Both the position numbers and the translations under genes were made by a program. A DNA stretch of 64,000 nucleotides from Eubacteriales bacterium (GTDB taxonomy: Bacteria; Bacillota; Clostridia; Christensenellales; UBA1242). The first letter of the stretch is position 1. Every line of letters starts with the position of its first letter. Below the pieces are notes generated by a model, which saw nothing but the letters and a program-made list of their open reading frames with translations, searched no databases and was not told where the DNA came from. Location: contig JAHAXB010000016.1 in NCBI GenBank assembly GCA_018384735.1, positions 1 to 64,000 on the forward strand, given 5' to 3'. This document shows, piece after piece, positions 45,063 to 54,618 of the stretch.

Positions 45063-45262
45063 TATTTATCCCCCTTCTCATCGGTATGGTCTTCTGCGAT
45101 TGCTTCAACTGGGCAAGCATTAATACAAGCCCCGCATCCGATACACTTATTGGGGTCGACTTCGTACTTGTCACCACTGGCCGCCATTGAAATTGCGCCC
45201 ATCGGACAAATACCAGCACAAGTTCCGCAACAAATGCACGAATTAGTGATTTTTGCTTTCAT
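45062..45262 (-). CDS. 2x[4Fe-4S] ferredoxin
   Basis: CICCGTCAGICPMGAIS and CIGCGACINACPVEAI. Confidence 0.95.
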   Translation of the reverse strand: MKAKITNSCICCGTCAGICPMGAISMAASGDKYEVDPNKCIGCGACINACPVEAIAEDHTDEKGDK

Positions 45263-45665
45263 TTAACGATTTTCTCCTTTCGTCAAGATACATTTGTAGT
45301 ATAATTGACGCGGCTACTTTGTCAACTAAACTTTTGCTCCTGGGGTCATCGCCAATGATCGATTCGGCTTCAACTGAGGTATAACGTTCGTCCACAAACG
45401 CTACAGGCAAACCCAACGCGGTAAACATTGAACCAAAATGGCGGGCTTCACGTGACATTTCGCTTTCGTCACCATTCACATGTAACGGCAACCCCACCAC
45501 AATTTGTCCCACGTCGTTTTTTTCGACAATATCCATAATACGGAGTAAATTTTTTTTGAGACCGCGATTTTCAATAATCACCAAAGGTGTGGCAATTAAC
45601 AAAGTTGGGTCGGACAATGCCAACCCAATTCTTCGTCTACCGTAGTCAATCCCCAGACAACGCAT
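45243..45665 (-). CDS. ruvX: Holliday junction resolvase-like RuvX/YqgF
   Basis: MRCLGIDYGRRRIGLALSDP, VVGLPLHVNGDESEMSREA, FVDERYTSVEAE. Confidence 0.95.
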   Translation of the reverse strand: MRCLGIDYGRRRIGLALSDPTLLIATPLVIIENRGLKKNLLRIMDIVEKNDVGQIVVGLPLHVNGDESEMSREARHFGSMFTALGLPVAFVDERYTSVEAESIIGDDPRSKSLVDKVAASIILQMYLDERRKSLNESKNH

Positions 45666-45667
45666 AA

Positions 45668-48600
45668 TTACGCTTGTACTTCTCCGTTTACATCTTCACC
45701 GAACATTGCCATTGTTGATTTAACTTCATCAATATCGCGGTGGATTTGTTCGTTTTGAGCGCGCAAGACGCGATCCAAGTTTTCTAAAGTCGGATAACGG
45801 TCTTTATTCTTGTTCAAGATAGTTTCGCAGTTAGCCACACTTTGTTGTAAGCCGGTTAATTGTTTAATATCTTGTTCCAATTTCTTGATACGTTCCGGTT
45901 CAACCGTTGAAATGTTATTAACACCATAGACCAAAACTTCTTGTTTTGCTACGATGGCTTCACGTTTACGCAACAAGCGCAAGTCGCGATCCAAGGTGTT
46001 CTTAATACGGCGCAACGGGATAAATTCACGGTTATTTTCACGCAACGCTTTTTCGTTTTGGCGTAAGCGTTCTTCCAAGTCTTGCAATTTCATGTTGTAA
46101 TCCAAGACCAAACGTTCGCGTTCTTCTTTGGTGTATTCACGGTTAGTAATCATGGTTGTAACCGCTTTTGATTGTTCACGGATGCGGGCTTCTTCTTGTT
46201 CAATGTTTTCTTCTTTCTGTTTTAATTCCGCTTCGCGTGCAACCAAAGATTGTTTTTCCGCTTCCAATTTATCCAGCATTTCTTTTTCGCGTTCTTGGTA
46301 TTCCGCTTCCAACGAAGCACGAATTTCGGCTAATTGTTCTTCCGTCGCCATACCACTTGCTTCATGGTCTTTGGTTTTGATGTCCATAACTTGTTGCTTC
46401 AACATTGCAACTTCATTTTGCAAGCGGGCTTTTTCTTCTTCCAAGTCATTTTTCTTATCTTCAATGGCTTGTTTTTCCGCAGCAATTTCTTCCGATTGTT
46501 TATTAACCTGTTCAGCTTCTTTCATCAATTCGTTACGTAATTGCATATATTTTTCACGTAAACGTTTTTCGTTTTCTTCGTATTCAGCTTGTTTAGATTC
46601 GTCACCGTTGTTCTTTTCTGCGCGCGCCTTTTCCAATTCAGCTTGCAAAGCTGCATTCTTTTCTTCCAAAGCAACAACTTCGTCAGCAATACGTTGTTTG
46701 AACTCTTCGTATTCTTTCTTGATGCGCGCTTCTTCTTCGGCGTTTTGTTGCATCTTTTCTTGACTTTGTGCATCAACTTCACGTTCCATTGCGTCGAATT
46801 TTTCTTTCATTTCTAATTCGCTCGACAATTCAGAAGCCAAACCTTCTTTCACTTCGGACAATTTCTTCATCAACTTTGCTTCGTTTTCGATGCGTTGCGC
46901 TTCTAATTCTTCACGCAATGCTTGGGCCTCTTCACGGGCGGCCTTACGTTCTTCACGTAATTGTTCCATCATTTCTTGAATGTCAAATTGTTGGTCTTTC
47001 AAAGCGGCTTGGTCAGCTTCACTCGCATTTTCAACCATTTCGTCATATTCTTTTTGTGCGTTTGCTTCTTCCGCTTTTTTGTCGTTCAACAATTTTACGA
47101 AATCTTCATATTGACGGTTCATTTCTTCTTTGAAGCCAGCGATGATCGCTTCGGTTGATTCATTGTTGCCATTTTCCGGTTTCAATTCAGCGCGTTGTTC
47201 CGCCAAAGCTTGTTGCATTTTCAATTCATTCATTTCACGTTCTTTGGCCAATTCCATTTCCAAACGTTGAACTTTCAATGAATCTTCCAAGGCCTTGTTC
47301 ATTTCGTCATAGCGTTGTTCAAATTCGGCTTTTTCCGCATTGCGTGCTGCTTCCATCGCTGCAATATTTTCTTGCATTTTTGCCAACTGTGCCAAAACTT
47401 CATCGTTTACGGTGTCACCATTAGCGGTGTCAATTTCGTTACCTTCGTCGTCATCGTCAGCATCAACAGTTTTCTTGACCGGTTTGTCTTCGTCGGTATT
47501 TTGATTAGCGATGGTTTCGCGCAAACTTGCTAATTGTGCTTCATATTGTTCACGCATTTCCGTCATGGCTTTTTCGTATTCAGCTTGTTTGTCTTGTTCT
47601 TCTACAACACTTTGTTTTTGTTCTTCAATAGTCGAAACCGCCATATTTAATTTTTCTTCGTGCTCCGCCAAGCGTTTTTCTTGCATTTCACGTTCATGTG
47701 CCAACAATTCTTTCAAAGCTGCCATCGTTTCTTCATCGACACCGCGGATTTCTTGTTTATTGTTCAATTGGTTAATCAATTCAGAACTTTCCTTAATCAA
47801 TTGTTGCATTTGTTCTTGCGCTTTCTTGGTGTCTTCACGACTTTCAACTAATTCGTTCATGATATCCGCAAAACGGTCTTGTTCCGCACGGTTATGATGT
47901 TCCAAGTCGTTCAACACGCGTTCCACGCTTTCGCGTTCCGCTTGTTGAGTTTCCGGATTTTGTGCGTTTTCACCCGTAACAATGGTACGGTTCAAAGCTT
48001 CCAACAATTCAGCGTGACGTTTTTCTTGTTCCGCGCGTTCGCTTTCGCGCAAATCATTCAAGTGTTGAATTTCGTTTTGCATTGCTTGAATACGCGCATT
48101 CATTTCTTCGTCAGCTTCGGTATCACGAGCAGTATAAACCACTTGGTTACCTTGGTCGTCATCGTTATTATCCTTGCGTTCCGCGCGTTCAGCCGCGATA
48201 GTTTCGCGCAAGTTAGCAATTTCGTTTTTGTATTCTTCCAAACGTTTTTCTTGTTCGGCGCGTTCCGTCGCCAAAACGTTCTTCAACGATTCCATTGACT
48301 CTTCGTCCAAGCCGCGTGGCAAAGTTTGATTTTCTAATTTAGCAATACGTTCTTCGCTATCACGCACCATTTGTTCCAAAGCCGCTTTCACTTGGTTATT
48401 GTCTTCGCGTTCGGCTGCCATTTCGTTCAAAATGTTGTTGAACATTTCTTGTTCGTGCAAACGTTGACTTTCCATATCTTGTAAAATCTTTTCAAAGTTT
48501 GCCAAATTAGTTTCGGTCACACGTTGTTGTGCTTGTTCAAATTCGTTGCGTTGAGTTTGTAATGCTTCTGCCATAGTTGCATCCAAAGCACGTTTCTTTT

Positions 48601-49990
48601 CTTCGTATTCGCGACGTTCCGCTTCGCGTTCCGCATTCATGCGGTCAACTTCGCGTTGCATTTGTTCAATCAATGTTGCGGTTTCCGCGCGTTCGCGTTC
48701 CAATTGCGTTTGGTAAGCGTTACGCGTTGCATAATCTTCATTTGAAGTTGGTTTAACTTGTTTTTGAGCATTAGCTTCATCCAACATTTTTTGGAATTTT
48801 TCTTGCATTTGATAAATGGCATCTTGATATTGGTTTTGCATTCTCGTGAATTCGTCTTCTTTTTGTGCTTCGCGTTCTGCGTTCAAGGCGTTTTCTTCTT
48901 TCGCACGACGTTCACTTTCCATCGCGTTCAAGACCGCCGCCAAACTATTTTCCTGTTCACGCAAGCGTTGTTCTTGTGCTTCACGTTCGGCCGCCAAAAC
49001 ACTCTTGATTTCTTTCAACAAATCACTATCCATTTTGTCTTTGCTCTTTTCTTCTTCCTTTTCTTGTTTTTCAATGTTATTGATTTTATCTTGGCTGTCC
49101 TTGATCATTTGTTCCATTTCTTTTTTGGCTTGTGCAATTAAATCTTCGGATTTTTCCTTAGCTTGCAATTCGCTTTGTAAACGAGCGGTTTCTTGTTTTT
49201 GTTTATCCAATTCCGCCATCAAATTCGCAAAACGTTCTTGTTCAGCTTGTTTTTGATTTTCTAATTCGTTTAACACTTTTTCCAAACGCGGATCGGTTGC
49301 CGGTGCAGGTGCCGCAACGACCACAGGTTCGGACTTGTTGCTCTTGCTTGCTTGGCTCCAGAAATCAATCGCATCATCAGTATTTAAGTTATCGTCTTGA
49401 TTAAAATTGAAAGCCGCTGCATCATCTTCGTCTTGAGCGAAGAAATCATTTACATCTTTATTACGGTTACGTTTAGCTTCTTTCGCAGCTTCCTTTTCAG
49501 CACGGATACGTTCTTTTTCGGCTGCACGTTCAGCATCACGACGTTCACGTTCCAAACGAGCCTCCTCTTCACGTTGACGTTTTTCTTCAAAAGCACGTTC
49601 TTTTTCTTCTAATTCGTTACGTTTACGTTCTTCTTCCATCATCAAAGCTTGTAAACGCGCTTCTTCTTTTTGACGCTTTTCATCTTCAATACGTTGTTGT
49701 TCTTCAATCTTAGCGGCTTCTTCGCGGGCTTTGGCTGGATCATAAAAGTCCAGTTGGTTGTCATCTTCGCGCTTTTCAAAAGCTGGTTGTTCAGCCGCCA
49801 CATTGTTCATGGCATTTTGATTAGCCGCATCAGCCGCAATCTTGGTACGCCATTTACGACCCAAACGCCAAATCATAACGCCTAATACGACAAAGACGAT
49901 AATCGCCACAATACTTAAGGTCGCCCACATGAACGCCCCCGGCTTACCGTCCTCAAACCATTTCCATGTCGTCAATAATAAATTTTTCAT
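45668..49990 (-). CDS. giant membrane-anchored coiled-coil protein (~1440 aa) with long internal repeats
   Basis: N-terminal TM AFMWATLSIVAIIVFVVLGVMIW; >1000 aa Glu/Arg/Gln-rich heptad region; SD GAGGGG before ATG at 49990. Confidence 0.85.
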   Translation of the reverse strand: MKNLLLTTWKWFEDGKPGAFMWATLSIVAIIVFVVLGVMIWRLGRKWRTKIAADAANQNAMNNVAAEQPAFEKREDDNQLDFYDPAKAREEAAKIEEQQRIEDEKRQKEEARLQALMMEEERKRNELEEKERAFEEKRQREEEARLERERRDAERAAEKERIRAEKEAAKEAKRNRNKDVNDFFAQDEDDAAAFNFNQDDNLNTDDAIDFWSQASKSNKSEPVVVAAPAPATDPRLEKVLNELENQKQAEQERFANLMAELDKQKQETARLQSELQAKEKSEDLIAQAKKEMEQMIKDSQDKINNIEKQEKEEEKSKDKMDSDLLKEIKSVLAAEREAQEQRLREQENSLAAVLNAMESERRAKEENALNAEREAQKEDEFTRMQNQYQDAIYQMQEKFQKMLDEANAQKQVKPTSNEDYATRNAYQTQLERERAETATLIEQMQREVDRMNAEREAERREYEEKKRALDATMAEALQTQRNEFEQAQQRVTETNLANFEKILQDMESQRLHEQEMFNNILNEMAAEREDNNQVKAALEQMVRDSEERIAKLENQTLPRGLDEESMESLKNVLATERAEQEKRLEEYKNEIANLRETIAAERAERKDNNDDDQGNQVVYTARDTEADEEMNARIQAMQNEIQHLNDLRESERAEQEKRHAELLEALNRTIVTGENAQNPETQQAERESVERVLNDLEHHNRAEQDRFADIMNELVESREDTKKAQEQMQQLIKESSELINQLNNKQEIRGVDEETMAALKELLAHEREMQEKRLAEHEEKLNMAVSTIEEQKQSVVEEQDKQAEYEKAMTEMREQYEAQLASLRETIANQNTDEDKPVKKTVDADDDDEGNEIDTANGDTVNDEVLAQLAKMQENIAAMEAARNAEKAEFEQRYDEMNKALEDSLKVQRLEMELAKEREMNELKMQQALAEQRAELKPENGNNESTEAIIAGFKEEMNRQYEDFVKLLNDKKAEEANAQKEYDEMVENASEADQAALKDQQFDIQEMMEQLREERKAAREEAQALREELEAQRIENEAKLMKKLSEVKEGLASELSSELEMKEKFDAMEREVDAQSQEKMQQNAEEEARIKKEYEEFKQRIADEVVALEEKNAALQAELEKARAEKNNGDESKQAEYEENEKRLREKYMQLRNELMKEAEQVNKQSEEIAAEKQAIEDKKNDLEEEKARLQNEVAMLKQQVMDIKTKDHEASGMATEEQLAEIRASLEAEYQEREKEMLDKLEAEKQSLVAREAELKQKEENIEQEEARIREQSKAVTTMITNREYTKEERERLVLDYNMKLQDLEERLRQNEKALRENNREFIPLRRIKNTLDRDLRLLRKREAIVAKQEVLVYGVNNISTVEPERIKKLEQDIKQLTGLQQSVANCETILNKNKDRYPTLENLDRVLRAQNEQIHRDIDEVKSTMAMFGEDVNGEVQA
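47926..49285 (-). repeat. protein-level long repeats within coiled-coil gene (unit starts ~49285, ~48496, ~47926)
   Basis: LEKVLNELENQKQAEQERFANLMAELDKQKQE / FEKILQDMESQRLHEQEMFNNILNEMAAERED / VERVLNDLEHHNRAEQDRFADIMNELVESRED. Confidence 0.75.
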
Positions 49991-50129
49991 TTTTCCCCTC
50001 ATTTTATTTTATTTATTTTTGATGCCAATATTAGTTTTAATCTTAACAAAAAATGCGGTTTTTGTCAATATACCTAGTATACTTTTATAAAAAACTTTAC
50101 ATTCATGTTGCAAAGTATTATAAGGAAAT

Positions 50130-52298
50130 ATGTATCACGAATTTGCAATTTCTGGCATGGCGTGCGCCAGTTGCCAAAATAACATTCAAAAAACTGTCAG
50201 CAAAATGCCTGGCATCCGCAAAGTTAACGTCAACTTAGTTACGAACACCATGACGCTTGAATGCGCCGACAGCGTTTCCGCCCAAAGCATCATCGACAAA
50301 GTAAGCAGTATCGGTTACGGTGCTACCGAACTACAACACCACACCACCAATAACCAATCCAACAAACACGACTTAATCAAACAAATTATTTCTTTGGCAT
50401 TGTGGTTACCGTTAATGATTTTTGCCATGGCAACCATGCACGACAAGCAATATTTCTTACTTTTTGGTATCATTCAATTAGTTGTCACAACTGCCATTTT
50501 AATTTTGCATTATCAATTTTTCACCCGCGGCAGCAAAGCCCTGTTCAAACTGATGCCCAACATGGACACGCTGGTCGCCTTGGGCGCCGGCGCTGCCTAC
50601 CTTTACGGTATCGTGGTAATTATCTTGGCAGCAACCGGTCACACCTTCGACCACGCTTATTATTTTGAAAGCGCGGCCACCATTTTAACTTTGGTTTCTT
50701 TGGGTAAACATTTCGAATTGCGTGCTAAGATTCGCACCACCAACGCCATTAACAAATTGATTCAATTAGCACCACAAAATTGCACTGTTATCAAAGACGG
50801 TAAGCCACGAACCATTGCGGTCAGTGCGTTAAAACTTAACGACGTCGTTTTGATTAAACCGGGCGATGTGATTCCCGTGGACGGCGTCATTATTGATGGT
50901 ACAGGATTAGTCAACCAATCCGCCATCACTGGCGAAAGTTTACCCGTCGCAAAGCAAGTCGGTGACACAGTAATTTCTGCCACCCACAACGAAAACGGCA
51001 CCTTCACTTTCCGCGCCACCAAAATTGGTAAAGACACCACTTTGTCACAAATTGTTAATTTGGTTCACCAAGCCAGTAATTCCAAGGCGCCGATTGCGCG
51101 TTTAGCCGATAAAGTAAGTGGCATCTTCGTTCCCATTGTTTTCGGCATCGCTATCGTTACTTTCATCACTTGGTTAATCGTCAGCCATAATTTCGCCACC
51201 GCTTTCAATTTCGGCATCAGCGTTTTGGTAATTTCCTGTCCTTGTGCCTTGGGACTGGCAACCCCATTGGCCGTCATGATTGCCACAGGCAAAGCCGCTA
51301 ACTCCGGCATCTTAATTAAAAACGCCACGCACTTAGAAAATCTCAGCAAAATTGACACCGTTATTTTGGATAAGACCGGCACTGTAACCAGCGGGGACAT
51401 CAAAGTTACCGACATTCAACCTTTACAATCCAACCTTAGCACAACTAATCTGTTACAGTTTTACGCCAGCATTGAACGTTACAGTAACCACCCATTAGCC
51501 AAAGCCATCGTCGCCAATTATCACAGTGACGCTTATTTGGAAATCAACCATTTTCAAGAAATTCCCGGTCAAGGCGCCCAAGCTAATTTCGGCAATCATC
51601 CCGTGTACCTCGGCAATCCTAAATTTATTGCCCCGTACCTACACCGCGCCGACCGTGAACAAGCCGAAGCCCTTGCCGCACAATACGCAACCCAAGGTAA
51701 AACTACAATTTTCTGTGCCACAATCGACAAGTTATTGGGCGTCATTGCTTTATCGGATACCGTACGTGATAACAGCCTTACTGCCGTCCAACAGCTGAAA
51801 GCGCTTGGATTACAAGTCATCATGTTGACCGGCGACAACCAAAGTTCGGCCAATACTTGGGCAGAAAAGCTGGGCATTGACCAAGTCGTCGCCAATGTTT
51901 TACCCACGGACAAATACCGTCTGGTCGCTAAATTACAAAAAGCCGGTCATCGTGTTGCCATGGTTGGTGATGGCATTAACGACTCTCCGGCCTTGCAAGC
52001 GGCTGACGTTGGCATTGCGATTGGTAGCGGTACCGACATTGCGATTGAAGCTGCCGGTATTGTGTTAATCAAAAATTCTTTATCTGATTTAATTACCGCA
52101 CTCAAACTCAGCCACCGTACCATGCGCAACATTCGTCTGGGGTTGTTTTGGGCATTCGTTTATAACATCATTGGTATTCCTTTGGCAGCGGGAATTTTTG
52201 CTCCATTGCACCTAACTCTTAACCCGATGATTGCTGCCAGCGCCATGAGTTTAAGTTCGCTTTGTGTCGTAACCAACGCCCTAACTTTGCAGTTATAA
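50130..52298 (+). CDS. copA: copper-type P1B ATPase with one HMA domain
   Basis: GMACASCQNNIQKTV, ISCPCALGLATPLAVMIATG, DKTGTVTSG, GDGINDSPALQAADVGIAIG. Confidence 0.94.
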   Translation: MYHEFAISGMACASCQNNIQKTVSKMPGIRKVNVNLVTNTMTLECADSVSAQSIIDKVSSIGYGATELQHHTTNNQSNKHDLIKQIISLALWLPLMIFAMATMHDKQYFLLFGIIQLVVTTAILILHYQFFTRGSKALFKLMPNMDTLVALGAGAAYLYGIVVIILAATGHTFDHAYYFESAATILTLVSLGKHFELRAKIRTTNAINKLIQLAPQNCTVIKDGKPRTIAVSALKLNDVVLIKPGDVIPVDGVIIDGTGLVNQSAITGESLPVAKQVGDTVISATHNENGTFTFRATKIGKDTTLSQIVNLVHQASNSKAPIARLADKVSGIFVPIVFGIAIVTFITWLIVSHNFATAFNFGISVLVISCPCALGLATPLAVMIATGKAANSGILIKNATHLENLSKIDTVILDKTGTVTSGDIKVTDIQPLQSNLSTTNLLQFYASIERYSNHPLAKAIVANYHSDAYLEINHFQEIPGQGAQANFGNHPVYLGNPKFIAPYLHRADREQAEALAAQYATQGKTTIFCATIDKLLGVIALSDTVRDNSLTAVQQLKALGLQVIMLTGDNQSSANTWAEKLGIDQVVANVLPTDKYRLVAKLQKAGHRVAMVGDGINDSPALQAADVGIAIGSGTDIAIEAAGIVLIKNSLSDLITALKLSHRTMRNIRLGLFWAFVYNIIGIPLAAGIFAPLHLTLNPMIAASAMSLSSLCVVTNALTLQL

Positions 52299-53813
52299 CT
52301 CCACGTTTTCGTGACGGTAAACCACAATACGTTCACCGGGTGTACAACCATTTTCCAAATTTGGATTTTGTTGTAACAAGGACGCGCAACTTAAATTAGT
52401 ACGTTTAGCCAGGTCCCACAAGTTTTCTTTTTCGCCAATGATATAAATACGGATTGCACTGCCATCATCAACCTTGGGCGCACCTTCCTCTAAATTATTC
52501 ATCAAAGTAACTTGCTTGGTTGTGCTAGCATTGATAACCACACCCAATTGTGCATCAATTAAAATTTCCGTGCCGCGTCGCGCTTTAGCATTCACATTCA
52601 AGGGCACCACGCTTGCGTTGACCGTGTAATCGCGTTCCAAGTTATCCATGCGCACATGTGTTTGGAATGGCACTTCGTAACCTTCGCCGGTTACAATGTG
52701 TTCTTCATTTTCCAATAATAAATTCATTGCTAAGACGCCTTCCAGCATGGTTTTGCCGTCACCAACATTAACGGTCAAGTTATTAACGCGGACACCGTCA
52801 ACCGCCAACACGTGTGCGATATACGGCGTATTTGGCGCCAAATTAACATTGCTTTCAATCTCAACTGTGGTGTTGACTTGTGGCAAGACTTCCACATAAT
52901 TGGATTGCGCAGTTTGGAAACTCAACTCTTTATCGAAAGAAATCGCATCGACCACACTGTTAAATTTGTGGTTACCATAAACACACACTTGGAAAATCAA
53001 AGTCAATTTCAATACCAAGACTGGACCTTTTTGTCCGTTTTCAATGTGCATTTCCACTGCATCAACCACGACATTACCACACGCTAAATCTTCGGCAGTA
53101 ACACCGGTAGCGGTCAAGCTTTTGGAAAAGTCAATTTCGTGGATACTGTTATAAGGAACTGATGTGTTGTCCACTGACTTCACGCCCAACATATTGACCA
53201 TGATGGTACCCTTCAAATTTACTTTTCCCGCACTGGTTGCCACGTCTTTCAAATTTGGGTTAGCATCCACACCTAAGACGCCTTCGCAATTTGCTTCTAA
53301 TTCAATATTCTCTTCAAGTTCAAATTTCTCCGCCAATTTAGCATTGAAGGTTAAAATTTGGTGTTCATTTTTACGCACCTCGACATCACCAGTCAAATCG
53401 CTGACCACTTGCCAATCATTAGTTTTCACTTTCTCTACGTTGACAACGACCAAGTTATCAATAACCACTTGTTGGTCCTGCAACTGCCACTTGCTATCCA
53501 ATACACTCATCGTTACGAACACCTGACTACCTTCGCCCGCGTCCTTAATAGTCACTTTCTTTTCAAAAGTGTCGGTAACATCCTGACTATCGAACTTTTC
53601 AAATTCGTTGATAAAAATCAAGCGCGTAACCAAATTACCGGTCAAAGTAATTTCGGCACCATTAACTTGGGTATTTTGTCCTAACAACTGGCAACTGACA
53701 CCAATTAACTTTTTGGCATTTTCTGGCAAAGCTACCTTATGTTCCAATTTTATTTGAACATTGTCGACCGCTACCAATTCCTGTTCCACCAAATTTTCCT
53801 TCAAAACTTCCAT
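52293..53813 (-). CDS. SPOCS (DUF3794) domain protein with C-terminal LysM; SipL-like spore morphogenesis candidate
   Basis: repeated SPOCS-type modules (N-terminal and central), C-terminal IYIIGEKENLWDLAKRTNLSCASLLQQNPNLENGCTPGERIVVY. Confidence 0.8.
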   Translation of the reverse strand: MEVLKENLVEQELVAVDNVQIKLEHKVALPENAKKLIGVSCQLLGQNTQVNGAEITLTGNLVTRLIFINEFEKFDSQDVTDTFEKKVTIKDAGEGSQVFVTMSVLDSKWQLQDQQVVIDNLVVVNVEKVKTNDWQVVSDLTGDVEVRKNEHQILTFNAKLAEKFELEENIELEANCEGVLGVDANPNLKDVATSAGKVNLKGTIMVNMLGVKSVDNTSVPYNSIHEIDFSKSLTATGVTAEDLACGNVVVDAVEMHIENGQKGPVLVLKLTLIFQVCVYGNHKFNSVVDAISFDKELSFQTAQSNYVEVLPQVNTTVEIESNVNLAPNTPYIAHVLAVDGVRVNNLTVNVGDGKTMLEGVLAMNLLLENEEHIVTGEGYEVPFQTHVRMDNLERDYTVNASVVPLNVNAKARRGTEILIDAQLGVVINASTTKQVTLMNNLEEGAPKVDDGSAIRIYIIGEKENLWDLAKRTNLSCASLLQQNPNLENGCTPGERIVVYRHENVEL

Positions 53814-53857
53814 AAAATTCCTCCTATACAAAATTATATTTTGGCAATAATTGGAGT

Positions 53858-54112
53858 ATGCGTAAAAAAACTCAATCGATTGAAGCCATCAAAGCCAAAA
53901 TCCACGCCATGCTCGGTAAGGATATCAATATGTCGGTTTGTCGCGGTCGTAAGCGCGTTTCCAAATATGCAGGCATCATTGAAAACACATTTCCCAGTGT
54001 GTTTATTGTACGTTTAAAAAGCAAAGAAAAAGACACGGAGCGTATTCCGTGTCTTTCGTATTCTTACAATGACGTACTTTGCGGCGATGTACGAATTGAT
54101 GAAGTCAGTTAA
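53858..54112 (+). CDS. veg: Veg family protein
   Basis: IEAIKAKIHAMLGKDINMSVCRGRKRVSKYAGIIENTFPSVFIVRL...LSYSYNDVL. Confidence 0.85.
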   Translation: MRKKTQSIEAIKAKIHAMLGKDINMSVCRGRKRVSKYAGIIENTFPSVFIVRLKSKEKDTERIPCLSYSYNDVLCGDVRIDEVS

Positions 54113-54618
54113 ATCAATTCAACAATCGCGGTCATCGCATCGTCACCCTTACGGATGCCGGTTTTTAAAACGCGGGTATAACCACCAGCGGTGCCGGTTT
54201 CCTTAATACGTTTTGCGTATTTCGGAGCCAATTCATTGAAGATTTTTTCAATGATTGGGTGGTTAATATTTTGAGTGCGTTTTTCAAAACTCTTTTTGCT
54301 TTCATCTTTACTACGAATTTCTTGATAATCGTAAAGATTAGCCATCAATTCACGACGAGCAGCCAATTTCTTTGGTCCGTCAATCAAAACTTTACGTTTG
54401 CTCTTAACACCTTTTTTGTCGGTAAATTCTTTTTCGACAGTAACAGTGTCAGCATAAGTATTGATTGCCAAAGTCAAATATTTTTCTGCCAAAGCCGATG
54501 TTGCTTTCGCGCGCGCATAAGTAGTAGCTACGCGACCAGTCCAAAACAAAGTTGAAACTTGGTTACGCAAAATCGCCATATGTTGTGAAGTTTCGCGTCC
54601 TAATTTCGCTGGTTTCAT
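54109..54618 (-). CDS. rplQ: 50S ribosomal protein L17
   Basis: KLGRETSQHMAILRNQVSTLFWTGRVATTYARAK. Confidence 0.96.
   Translation of the reverse strand: MKPAKLGRETSQHMAILRNQVSTLFWTGRVATTYARAKATSALAEKYLTLAINTYADTVTVEKEFTDKKGVKSKRKVLIDGPKKLAARRELMANLYDYQEIRSKDESKKSFEKRTQNINHPIIEKIFNELAPKYAKRIKETGTAGGYTRVLKTGIRKGDDAMTAIVELI

Noticed and set aside
45668-49990. Many long plus-strand ORFs (e.g. 46128..46763, 47511..47897, 48846..49256) antisense to the coiled-coil gene
   Set aside because: They are complements of GAA/CAA/CGT-rich coiled-coil codons, giving Phe/Ser/Cys-rich translations with no SD; shadow ORFs.
50037-50130. CsoR/CopY operator upstream of copA (TATACctaGTATA)
   Set aside because: Short AT-rich inverted repeat lacking the GC core expected for CsoR; too weak to call.
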